Shown: positions 1 through 6,012 of the stretch, piece after piece
Layout of the letters: each line of letters starts with the position of its first letter
Position numbering within the stretch: the first letter of the stretch is position 1
Source: Bacteroidota bacterium
GTDB lineage: Bacteria > Bacteroidota > Ignavibacteria > Tepidaquicellales > Tepidaquicellaceae
Direction of reading: 5' to 3'
Length of the DNA: 6,012 nt
Assembly: GCA_003519545.1 (NCBI GenBank)
Contig: DOWN01000221.1
Span: 1 to 6,012 of the forward strand
The notes under the pieces: model-generated
The model's database searches: none
What the model saw: the letters and a program-made list of their open reading frames with translations, nothing else
Told to the model about the DNA's origin: nothing
Program-made: the position numbers and the translations under genes

Positions 1-44
1 TCACAAACACCGAAAAATTCCAATTCGACAACAGACTTTTCTAA
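1..44 (+). CDS. Possible 3' end of an upstream gene (13 codons, then TAA)
   Basis: Reading from base 3 gives TNTEKFQFDNRLF followed by TAA at 42-44. The codons (ttc, gac, aac, ctt, aga) resemble those of nuoH at the other end of the window more than the A/T-ending codons of the genes between, and base composition drops sharply just after this stop. That suggests the tail of a native gene. nuoG usually precedes nuoH, so NuoG is a reasonable guess, but 13 residues cannot identify it. Frame 1 is also open, to TAA at 61-63, and frame 2 is open to TAA at 118-120, so the frame itself is uncertain. Confidence 0.3.
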   Translation, partial: TNTEKFQFDNRLF

Positions 45-400
45 CAACCAACATTACCGATAAAACTTTAAAACTATTTATATTTTTAAAAAAGTTTTTT
101 AAGTCTATACTAATTAATTAAAGCCAAACAATTTAAAACAAATTTATTTCTGTCTTAATTTTTTATGTTAGATTTTAATTTAAAATATTTTATCTTTGAA
201 AGAATCCAATTGTGATTTAATACGTAATTTTATAAAGCGTCATCTTAAATCAAAAAAGATTTTTTTAAAGATTAAATACAACCAATAGTTATTTGTATAA
301 TTTATAAACTTTTTCAATATACTAGACAATTAACAAATTATATTACAACCATTTGGTAATATTGCTATTAAGAAATTGACAGCAAGAAGTTAATTAACAT
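45..400. other. AT-rich non-coding leader before the reverse transcriptase
   Basis: No credible coding sequence is visible in either strand across this stretch. It is extremely A/T-rich with many short A and T runs. Overlapping palindromes lie at 172-186 (ATTTTAA-T-TTAAAAT) and 181-192 (TAAAATATTTTA), which can arise by chance in such sequence. A TATAAT-like hexamer sits at 296-301 with no convincing -35 box. A 7-bp inverted repeat at 340-362 is listed separately. Several DRT-type reverse transcriptases use a non-coding RNA encoded next to the RT gene, so this is where one would look. Nothing in the primary sequence proves that an RNA is made here. Confidence 0.5.
340..362. repeat. Inverted repeat 39-61 bp upstream of the RT start
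   Basis: ATATTAC (340-346) and GTAATAT (356-362) are perfect complements separated by 9 nt. The right arm overlaps TAATATTG at 357-364, one mismatch from the Bacteroidota promoter motif TAnnTTTG. The position suits an operator or the 5' hairpin of a leader RNA. With arms this AT-rich, chance is a real alternative. Confidence 0.3.
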
Positions 401-1924
401 ATGTCATTACCTCAAGAACATTTTAAAGAAACTAAACAACTAATCTCGTTAGTAGATAAGTTGAAAATTGCCTCTTGGTTGCTAAAGGAAGGATATTATG
501 CTGAGCAGTATGTATTACCACCTTTTTTTAAAGTTGATGATTTTACACTTAAGCGTTCTGCCTATTTTAAACTCAAAAAGACCAAAACCCGAATAGAATT
601 TAAGGTTGAAACTAATTATCTGATTACAGTTTCATTTCCTAAATCTCAACTCACAGATAGAACTTTTGGTATTATTCATCCGAAAATATACCACGATGTT
701 GTTTGGCATTTGATAAATGAATGGAAACTTGTAATAAATCACTTGTTTCACAAAGACATAAAAATTTTTTCTTACAGTTTCCCAATTCCAATTACAGCAA
801 AAAGCAAAACAAATCTTAGCAACCTTCGAGCTGGAAGAATGATTTATGAATTTATTGAGATGGCGGAGAATGATTTGATTGCGGAAGCACATCAGTTCAA
901 ATACATCGTCAAGACAGACATCAAAAACTTTTATCCTTCAATTTACACTCACAGTATTTCGTGGGCTTTACATGGAAAAACTGATGCAAGAAAAGATCGA
1001 AACAAATTCAACCTTTTGGGTAGTAAACTTGATAAACTCTTTCAAAATGCAAATGATAGTTGCACGAATGGACTTCCAATTGGTCCGGCTGTGTCTGATT
1101 TAGTTTCAGAAATCATCCTTGCAGCAGTTGATAGAGATACTTCAATGGAGTTAATGAACAGAAATATCAATTTTATCGGTGTTCGTTTTAAAGACGATTA
1201 TCGTTTCTTGTGCAATTCAAAGTCAGATGCAGAAACTATTATGAAAGTACTTCAAACACACATGAGAAACTTTAATTTAAATTTAAACGAAAGTAAAACT
1301 AATCTTTTAGAATTACCTGAAGGATTATTCAGGCATTGGACTGCAGATTATCAAAAAATTACACTCCGATACAAAAGGAAAATAGAATACAAAAGATTTG
1401 AGAATACTTTACTCGCAGTTCTTCAAATTGACAACAATTATACTGATACAGGAGTTATTGATAGATTTCTAAGTGAACTCACTACAAAAAAATATAATCT
1501 TAAACTTAATATAAAAAACAAAGATGTTTTAAAGACATTCAGTTTGCTTCTGTTATTGAAAGAAAGAAGGGTAAAATCTTTTCCTCAAATACTTGCTATT
1601 ATTGAACTACTATTTAAACAATTGAAATTGAAAAAGAACTCGACATCATACAATCAAATGTCTAATTCATTAGAAAAAATATTTACAAGCAAATTAGATA
1701 ATGTTTCAGACAATCAATATGACCTTTTGTGGTTAACTTATTTTATCAAATCAAACGGATTATTCTCTATAAAGTGGAACAGAAATATAAACTGTGAATT
1801 ACTTCAATCTATAAAATCAAATAATCAAAGATTTTTTGTTTACCCTGACTTCAAACTTTATTCGAAAATTAAAAAACCAGTTAAAAACATTCCATTGATT
1901 AAACATTTATCAATATTTCCATAA
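401..1924 (+). CDS. Reverse transcriptase of the unknown-group/Abi (DRT-like) class
   Basis: A 507-aa RNA-directed DNA polymerase. Motif A is KTDIKNFYPSIYTHSI (171-186) with catalytic D173. Motif B is NGLPIGPAVSDLVSEI (223-238). Motif C is FKDD (263-266), with Phe where most RTs have Tyr, and both metal-binding aspartates D265 and D266 are present. A motif-D-like lysine is K299 in NLNESKT. All three catalytic acids are intact, so activity is expected. Residues 1-165 form the fingers region and include GYYAEQYVLPPFF (31-43), resembling the N-terminus of chromosomal Abi/DRT RTs. Residues 310-507 form a Lys-rich, probably helical C-terminal extension with no recognised catalytic motif. There is no maturase/HNH region as in group II introns, and no msr/msd RNA was recognised. 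The ATG at 401 is the first start after an in-frame TAA at 395-397; there is no clear Shine-Dalgarno. Family members defend against phages; the exact DRT subtype is not assigned. Confidence 0.9.
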   Translation: MSLPQEHFKETKQLISLVDKLKIASWLLKEGYYAEQYVLPPFFKVDDFTLKRSAYFKLKKTKTRIEFKVETNYLITVSFPKSQLTDRTFGIIHPKIYHDVVWHLINEWKLVINHLFHKDIKIFSYSFPIPITAKSKTNLSNLRAGRMIYEFIEMAENDLIAEAHQFKYIVKTDIKNFYPSIYTHSISWALHGKTDARKDRNKFNLLGSKLDKLFQNANDSCTNGLPIGPAVSDLVSEIILAAVDRDTSMELMNRNINFIGVRFKDDYRFLCNSKSDAETIMKVLQTHMRNFNLNLNESKTNLLELPEGLFRHWTADYQKITLRYKRKIEYKRFENTLLAVLQIDNNYTDTGVIDRFLSELTTKKYNLKLNIKNKDVLKTFSLLLLLKERRVKSFPQILAIIELLFKQLKLKKNSTSYNQMSNSLEKIFTSKLDNVSDNQYDLLWLTYFIKSNGLFSIKWNRNINCELLQSIKSNNQRFFVYPDFKLYSKIKKPVKNIPLIKHLSIFP

Positions 1925-2140
1925 AAGAATCCTTGATGTGAGTAATGATGAAAAATACAACTTAGACTAGTGATTTGATACAGAAAGTAGTTAAATAAAA
2001 TGCTTTTTTCTGTTATAAATTTATGTTTATTGATATTAAATGATTCTAAATCTGATTCTTTGTCAAGCACCAAAACCTTATTGTCGAAGATTTGTTGAAG
2101 TGTAATCACAAACTGACAAATGAGGAACTAACTTTAAAAT
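1925..2140. other. RT-helicase intergenic gap with weak hairpin potential
   Basis: This 216-bp gap has no convincing gene. ACAGAAA (1980-1986) and TTTCTGT (2007-2013) can form a 7-bp stem around a 20-nt loop. It lies about 55 bp past the RT stop and has no U-tract after it, so it is a poor rho-independent terminator. Near the helicase start, TTGTCGAAG and TTGTTGAAG (2081-2100) form a near-tandem repeat. GAGGA at 2122-2126 is a possible ribosome binding site for the next gene, though 14 nt from its ATG is long. The gap is large for two co-translated genes and could hold a small RNA or a separate promoter. Confidence 0.4.
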
Positions 2141-3982
2141 ATGTTTGAAAGAGTAATACCTAATTGGGATACTATCAAGAGTTTTAAACAACCTCTGACC
2201 GTAGGGGAGTTTACTTTAATTAAATTTCTTGATGAAAATTTGCAACGAGATTATAAATTCAATGAAACATCAGATTTAACGGATTACAACGGTTGGCTAA
2301 TTTTTGTCCAACCGTATATAAACGGTTGTAGACCCGACATAATTGTTTTTCATCCCAGAATTGGTATTCAAATCTTTGAAATTAAGGATTGGAATTTAAA
2401 CAACTATTCATTTGGCAGAAATGAAAAAGGTAAGTTGGACTTTTATGTTTCAGATAGTAGAGGAACTTTTCCAGTTAAATCACCAATCAAACAAGTTGAG
2501 TATTACAAAGAGAAGTTAACAGGACAACTCATTCCGCAAATCGGTGAGGAAATTGACAAGGATGAAAAAAAATATGGGCTAATTAAAACTTCAATTTATT
2601 TTCACAATTCTTCTACTTCTCAAGTTCAAGAGTTGTTCAAAAACCAAAATATTAACTTTGCGAAATTTCCTCTTTTCGGCAGAGATAAATTAAGTAAAGA
2701 AAATTTAAGACAAATTCTTCCTGACAGTTATTTGCTACAGAGTTATTTCTGGAATAAGAGGTGGAACAAAGAAATTTTGTTTTGGCTTAATCCACCTTTC
2801 CATTCATTAGAGCAAACAATCCCTTTAACACTAAATAAGTATCAAAGAAATTTTTCTGAACCAAAATCAGGACACCATAGAATAAGAGGAGTTGCAGGAA
2901 GTGGAAAGACACAAGTATTGGCGTATCGGGCTGGTAAACTTGCTTCCCAAGGTTATAGGGTTTTAATTCTTTCATTCAATATTACACTTTGGCACTATAT
3001 TAAGGATATGGTGCAGAGAAGTCCATTTGAATTTAGATGGGAGAAATTTACTTTCAACCACTTTCACGGCTTTTGCAAAGATATATTAAATGAATTTGGA
3101 GAAAAGTGGCCAACAGATAATGAAGATGTTGAAACAGTTTTCAAATCTATTGTTCCCAACAAAGTTCAAGAAGTAATTAATAAGGGAGATTATGAAAAAT
3201 TTGATGCAATTCTTATTGACGAGGGTCAGGATTATTACATAGAATGGTATCAGATGCTATGTAAATTTTTAACGAGCCGAGATGAACTAGTTGTTGTTTG
3301 CGATAAGAAACAAAATATTTACGGTAGAGAAATGGAATGGCTTGATAAGAGGAGAAGCGGAGTTGAAAAATTTGGTAATTGGATTGAACTTAAAACTATT
3401 GTTCGACTTCCTGAGGGAATTGCAAATATTGCAAATGAATTTAGCGAGTTGTTTAATCTCAATCAAGAAGTAAAGGTTGAGAATATAGAACGTCCTGATC
3501 TTTTTAATCAATACAGAGAACATTTTGTTTGGTGGAATATTAGTTTTGAAAATTGGCTTTCAAAAGTTGATGAGGCATTTGAAATAATTAAGAAGAATGG
3601 AGCAATTAAACATCCTTCAGATACAGTAATACTTCTTCCCAATAAGTATTTTGGATTTGAATGTGTCCGACATTTTGAAAACAAGAAGAATATTATAGTC
3701 AATCATGTATTCGAAAATGAAGATGAAATGAGATACCACAAACATAAAAAAGCATTTTGGATGGGTGATAGCCGACTTAAAATTTCAACAATACATAGCT
3801 TCAAAGGGTGGGAGGTTTTAAATGTAATTTTATTTATCCCAAATGAAATCCATGGAACACAAGAGGAATACAATAGTTTAGTATATACAGCTCTGACTAG
3901 AACGAGACAAAATTTGATTGTAATTAACTCAAATGAAAACTATAGAGAATTTGGAAATAAACTTCCAGACTCATGGAGTTAA
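2141..3982 (+). CDS. NERD-domain nuclease fused to UvrD/Rep-type SF1 helicase
   Basis: A 613-aa two-part enzyme. The N-terminal NERD (nuclease-related) domain, about residues 1-135, has the PD-(D/E)XK-like pattern: RPDIIVF (D66), then QIFEIKDW (E80, K82), then PIKQVEYYK (Q118). The SF1 helicase follows in canonical order: Q motif LTLNKYQRNF (229-238), Walker A GVAGSGKT (250-257, K256), motif Ib-like TFNHFHGF (304-311), Walker B ILIDEGQD (357-364), motif III VVCDKKQNIYGR (385-396), motif IV around IVRLPEGIANIA (420-431), motif V KISTIHSFKGWE (547-558) and motif VI VYTALTRTRQ (581-590, R587 and R589). No key residue is missing, so ATP-driven translocation and DNA cleavage are both plausible. 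The ATG at 2141 directly follows an in-frame TAA (2135-2137), which fixes the start. NERD-helicases recur in bacterial defence and mobile regions; the gene lies on the same strand as the RT and has similar AT-rich composition. The substrate is unknown. Confidence 0.88.
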   Translation: MFERVIPNWDTIKSFKQPLTVGEFTLIKFLDENLQRDYKFNETSDLTDYNGWLIFVQPYINGCRPDIIVFHPRIGIQIFEIKDWNLNNYSFGRNEKGKLDFYVSDSRGTFPVKSPIKQVEYYKEKLTGQLIPQIGEEIDKDEKKYGLIKTSIYFHNSSTSQVQELFKNQNINFAKFPLFGRDKLSKENLRQILPDSYLLQSYFWNKRWNKEILFWLNPPFHSLEQTIPLTLNKYQRNFSEPKSGHHRIRGVAGSGKTQVLAYRAGKLASQGYRVLILSFNITLWHYIKDMVQRSPFEFRWEKFTFNHFHGFCKDILNEFGEKWPTDNEDVETVFKSIVPNKVQEVINKGDYEKFDAILIDEGQDYYIEWYQMLCKFLTSRDELVVVCDKKQNIYGREMEWLDKRRSGVEKFGNWIELKTIVRLPEGIANIANEFSELFNLNQEVKVENIERPDLFNQYREHFVWWNISFENWLSKVDEAFEIIKKNGAIKHPSDTVILLPNKYFGFECVRHFENKKNIIVNHVFENEDEMRYHKHKKAFWMGDSRLKISTIHSFKGWEVLNVILFIPNEIHGTQEEYNSLVYTALTRTRQNLIVINSNENYREFGNKLPDSWS

Positions 3983-4091
3983 GAAAATTGCAAAATTGAA
4001 TGCGATGATATATCTTAGGAATAAAGGACAATTCAATACAACTAGTTTAATAATATAACGGATGAAGAATTTAAATTAAGGTTTCTATTCA

Positions 4092-4127
4092 ATAGATAGT
4101 TTTATTCTTCAAAATTAACTATTCTAT
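4092..4127. repeat. Imperfect hairpin upstream of the DUF2251 gene
   Basis: ATAG (4092-4095) pairs with CTAT (4124-4127), and ATAGTT (4096-4101) with AACTAT (4117-4122), leaving one bulged T at 4123 and a 15-nt loop. This 10-bp AT-rich stem lies 110 bp past the helicase stop and about 38 bp before the next start. It could be a weak terminator or an operator, and chance cannot be excluded. Confidence 0.25.
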
Positions 4128-4152
4128 ATATCTAAAGATAAAATTCACGATT

Positions 4153-4160
4153 TACATTTG
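4153..4160 (+). promoter_or_regulatory. TAnnTTTG-like -7 promoter element
   Basis: TACATTTG fits the Bacteroidota -7 consensus TAnnTTTG exactly and ends 4 bp before the ATG at 4165. Transcription from it would start at or just past the start codon, giving a leaderless or nearly leaderless mRNA. No matching TTTG/TTG -33 box is seen around 4125-4136, so support is partial. Confidence 0.25.
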
Positions 4161-4164
4161 CACA

Positions 4165-4569
4165 ATGAAACTTTTAAATAATGAGAAATTTTATGTTGGA
4201 CAAGAAATTTTTATTGAAAGTTGTCCTGACTTTGTTGATAATGCTGTAGTTTTCGAAGATAATAGAGAAACAGGATATTTTTATGCTATAGAAAGAATGA
4301 AAAGTGGAAAATTAAAAATACTTGATGCTGTCAATATTTATGATGTTAATAAAGTTAAGGACAAAGAGATTCTTTCTGAAATTAAAATTTTTTGGTCGGA
4401 TAATTTCGAGAGAGCTGCTCTTTTCATAAATGATTATTGTCATGCGATTATGGACTTCAAAAATAAACTTGGATTATGTAGAACAGAGTTTCCACACTCA
4501 AGTCAAACTTGGCAAAATGGGAGAAAGAAACTGACAGATAAAGATGTGGAAAAATTTTTTAATAACTGA
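4165..4569 (+). CDS. DUF2251-like small protein, function unknown
   Basis: A 134-aa soluble protein with no signal peptide or membrane segment. The stretch VVFEDNRETGYFYAIE (28-43), followed by KILDAVNIYDV (51-61), then IKIFWSDNFERAALFINDY (73-91) and HAIMDFKNKLGLCRTEFP (93-110), matches my recollection of DUF2251, a family of short uncharacterised bacterial proteins. The recognition is from pattern memory only. The size suits a full-length, single-domain member. The ATG at 4165 is the only Met start after the in-frame TAG at 4093-4095, and it has no Shine-Dalgarno. The gene lies 182 bp after the helicase on the same strand with the same AT-rich composition. It may be a third member of the putative defence locus, a small immunity-like protein, or an unrelated passenger. 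No catalytic motif is evident. Confidence 0.75.
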   Translation: MKLLNNEKFYVGQEIFIESCPDFVDNAVVFEDNRETGYFYAIERMKSGKLKILDAVNIYDVNKVKDKEILSEIKIFWSDNFERAALFINDYCHAIMDFKNKLGLCRTEFPHSSQTWQNGRKKLTDKDVEKFFNN

Positions 4570-4723
4570 TAACTAAATTTTTAACTTCGTTTCACATCAT
4601 TAAAGAATCAAGTGAATAAAATCCTCTAAATCGTTCAAGCAGAAAAACAAATAAATAACTCAAATAAGAGATTTATTAAAATTAAAATTTGACTATTCAG
4701 TATTCAAAAGGATATCATAAAAT

Positions 4724-4755
4724 TCGCAGGAGTCCTTTGCAAGAGACTCTTGCGA
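4724..4755. repeat. Strong 11-bp stem-loop, REP-like
   Basis: TCGCAGGAGTC (4724-4734) pairs with GACTCTTGCGA (4745-4755) over 11 positions with a single G-T wobble (4729/4750), around a 10-nt loop. An alternative perfect palindrome, GCAAGAG-A-CTCTTGC (4739-4753), uses the right arm and part of the loop, so two mutually exclusive folds exist. The three related GCA(A/G)GAG-type units look like a repeat built from inverted copies. It is far more GC-rich than its surroundings and has no following U-tract, so a dispersed palindromic (REP-type) element fits better than a terminator. Confidence 0.65.
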
Positions 4756-4760
4756 GAGAA

Positions 4761-4880
4761 AATCATTCAACCATTAGCCACAATCAAAAACCAATAATCC
4801 ACGCCAAATTACGACACTTTCCCTATCTCAATATCCCACTCTTTTCCAATAATCCCACTATAATACTTCATTTTATTTTT
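4761..4880. other. 120-nt G-depleted, C-rich tract
   Basis: By direct count these 120 bases hold 3 G and 36 C on the + strand; the rest are A and T. The - strand is correspondingly G-rich, with GGG runs opposite 4821-4823, 4835-4837 and 4854-4856. The tract adjoins the hairpin and ends just before a run of T. It is not coding on either strand as far as I can read. It may be part of the same repeat element as the hairpin, or a small RNA region. Confidence 0.5.
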
Positions 4881-4955
4881 GAGTATTTTTTATGAAATTA
4901 CAGATTAATTTGAATTTGTAAAAATCCTACGTATTAACGAAAATTTATTTACTTT

Positions 4956-5987
4956 ATGCCAGAATGGTTAATTGATTTACTTATTATTTTAGCGAAAATT
5001 GCAGTTGTGCACGGCGTTTTGCTGACAGGGGTTGCTTACTCCGTTTATGCGGAAAGAAGAATTTCGGGTTTTGTTCAGAACCGATACGGTCCTAACCGAG
5101 TTGGTCCTGAAGGGCTACTACAACCACTTGTTGACGTTATTAAACTTCTTATGAAAGAAGATATTGTTCCCGAAAAAGCCAACAGAAGAATTCATGCTAT
5201 GGCTCCGGGAATTTCGATTGTCGTTGCTCTCTCCACTTTTGCGGTGATTCCTTTCGGTGATAAAATTGAACTTTTCGGAAGAACTATACAACTTCAAATC
5301 GCAAATGTAAATATCGGTATTCTTTATATACTCGCATTGCTTTCTCTCGGTGTTTACGGTATCACTCTCAGCGGTTGGTCATCCAATAGTAAATATTCTT
5401 TGCTCGGTGGATTGAGATCTTCAGCTCAGATGATTAGTTATGAACTCTCTATGGGTATTGCTGTTCTGGGAATTATCATTATGACAGGTACTCTTGAATT
5501 AAATAAAATTGTTGAACTTCAATACGGATGGAAATGGAATATAATTCTTCAGCCGGTCGGGTTTATAATTTTTCTTGTGGCTTCTTTTGCTGAAACTAAC
5601 AGAGCACCATTTGACCTTCCCGAAGCTGAACAGGAACTTGTTGGCGGATATCACACTGAATATTCATCTATGAAATTCGCAATGTTTTTCCTTGCTGAAT
5701 ATGCGGCTATGATTGTTGCCTCTGCTGTTATCACTACTTTATATTTAGGCGGATGGCAGTTTCCTTATTTGCAGGATTTCGGATTGCCTGCTATCGTAAC
5801 AAGTATTTTACAGGTATTAACTTTCAGTATTAAAGTTGTTGCTCTTGTGTTTTTCTTTATCTGGGTGAGATGGACTATTCCGAGATTCCGGTATGATCAA
5901 CTTATGGATTTGGGATGGAAAGTGATGTTGCCTCTTGCGTTGTTAAATTTATTTGTAACAGGATTAGTCGTTTTATTATTGAACTAA
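4956..5987 (+). CDS. nuoH: NADH-quinone oxidoreductase subunit H (complex I)
   Basis: A 343-aa integral membrane subunit of respiratory complex I, close to the usual length of about 320-350. NuoH helps form the quinone-binding site and joins the peripheral and membrane arms. Family signatures are all present: YAERRISGFVQNRYGPNRVG (31-50), the following GLLQPLVDVIKLLMKED (53-69), GWSSNSKYSLLGGLRSSAQM (140-159), and ETNRAPFDLPEAEQELVGGY (213-232) followed by HTEYSSMKFAMFFLAEYA, the acidic cytoplasmic loop near the quinone chamber. About eight hydrophobic helices are readable, the first at 5-29. The ATG at 4956 follows an in-frame TAA at 4935-4937 and gives the normal MPEW-type N-terminus. No Shine-Dalgarno is evident. 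The gene is visibly less AT-rich than those upstream (28 of 60 G+C in 5041-5100 against 16 of 60 in 1441-1500 in the RT), consistent with native chromosomal DNA. nuoI would be expected after the 25-bp tail. Confidence 0.98.
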   Translation: MPEWLIDLLIILAKIAVVHGVLLTGVAYSVYAERRISGFVQNRYGPNRVGPEGLLQPLVDVIKLLMKEDIVPEKANRRIHAMAPGISIVVALSTFAVIPFGDKIELFGRTIQLQIANVNIGILYILALLSLGVYGITLSGWSSNSKYSLLGGLRSSAQMISYELSMGIAVLGIIIMTGTLELNKIVELQYGWKWNIILQPVGFIIFLVASFAETNRAPFDLPEAEQELVGGYHTEYSSMKFAMFFLAEYAAMIVASAVITTLYLGGWQFPYLQDFGLPAIVTSILQVLTFSIKVVALVFFFIWVRWTIPRFRYDQLMDLGWKVMLPLALLNLFVTGLVVLLLN

Positions 5988-6012
5988 TTTTAATTTTTAA
6001 TACTATAAATAA

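Larger units (their letters stand above)
3983..4164. other. AT-rich gap between helicase and DUF2251 gene
   Basis: No gene is visible in these 182 bp. ATTGAAT (3995-4001) and ATTCAAT (4031-4037) are complementary, but the 29-nt spacing makes the pair weak. CTATT-C-AATAG is a perfect short palindrome at 4085-4095. A longer imperfect hairpin and a promoter-like element near the right edge are listed separately. Confidence 0.4.
4570..4955. other. Non-coding stretch between the accessory genes and nuoH
   Basis: I see no real gene in these 386 bp. The left part (4570-4720) is plain AT-rich sequence with short inverted repeats such as TTCAC/GTGAA (4590-4594, 4612-4616) and AATAA/TTATT near 4665-4679. 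The middle holds a strong hairpin (4724-4755) and a tract nearly lacking G (4761-4880), both listed separately. The last 75 bp before nuoH should hold its own promoter if the operon is interrupted. TTTTTG (4876-4881) and TTAATTTG (4905-4912) vaguely resemble Bacteroidota -33/-7 boxes but neither match nor spacing is convincing. Confidence 0.5.

Noticed and set aside
45..400. CRISPR array or tandem repeats in the leader
   Set aside because: The resemblances are only A/T homopolymer runs; no unit recurs with regular spacing.
401..1924. Group II intron maturase or retron
   Set aside because: There is no maturase or HNH region, no intron domain V-like structure at either side, and no recognisable msr/msd with paired a1/a2 ends; motif A wording fits the Abi/DRT class better.
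1980..2013. Rho-independent terminator after the RT
   Set aside because: The stem is AT-rich with a 20-nt loop and no T-run follows it; the T-run lies inside the stem.
2000..2098. 32-codon + strand frame between the RT and helicase
   Set aside because: It has no ribosome binding site and no recognisable pattern beyond a hydrophobic start, and it is too short to support without conservation.
1858..2109. 83-codon open frame on the - strand overlapping the RT 3' end
   Set aside because: Its last third is simply the reverse of the RT C-terminal codons, and the remainder shows no family pattern; AT-rich DNA gives such frames by chance.
3995..4037. ATTGAAT/ATTCAAT inverted repeat after the helicase
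   Set aside because: Seven AT-rich base pairs over a 29-nt loop are expected by chance in this composition.
4689..4895. 68-codon open frame on the + strand starting at TTG
   Set aside because: It reads through the hairpin and the G-depleted tract, has a weak start with no ribosome binding site, and its translation resembles no protein I recognise; it is open because the sequence lacks G-containing stops.

Overview
The window looks like a chromosomal fragment from an AT-rich bacterium of the Bacteroidota/Ignavibacteriota (Chlorobi-group) type. This rests on the NuoH sequence, the scarcity of Shine-Dalgarno motifs, and one element resembling the Bacteroidota TAnnTTTG promoter motif. The lineage is an inference, not a proven assignment.

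Layout. All genes are on the + strand. Bases 1-44 may hold the last codons of an upstream gene. Bases 45-400 are very AT-rich and non-coding. A 507-aa reverse transcriptase (401-1924) follows, with the motifs of the bacterial 'unknown group'/Abi RTs that are known as antiphage (DRT) enzymes. After a 216-bp gap comes a 613-aa protein (2141-3982) joining an N-terminal NERD nuclease-like domain to a complete UvrD/Rep-type SF1 helicase. After a further 182-bp gap is a 134-aa DUF2251-like protein (4165-4569). A 386-bp non-coding stretch (4570-4955) contains a strong hairpin and a 120-nt tract almost free of G. The window ends with a complete nuoH (4956-5987), the membrane subunit of respiratory complex I.

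Interpretation. nuoH is a housekeeping gene that normally sits inside a tight nuo operon, directly after nuoG in many bacteria. Here it is preceded by more than 4.5 kb of AT-rich accessory genes. The simplest reading is a small defence-type island lodged upstream of nuoH, possibly between nuoG and nuoH. The RT and the NERD-helicase are the most interesting pair: a polymerase that could make cDNA, next to a nuclease-helicase that could process nucleic acid. The pairing is seen in the sequence; the joint function is a hypothesis. The DUF2251 gene may be a third member or an independent passenger.
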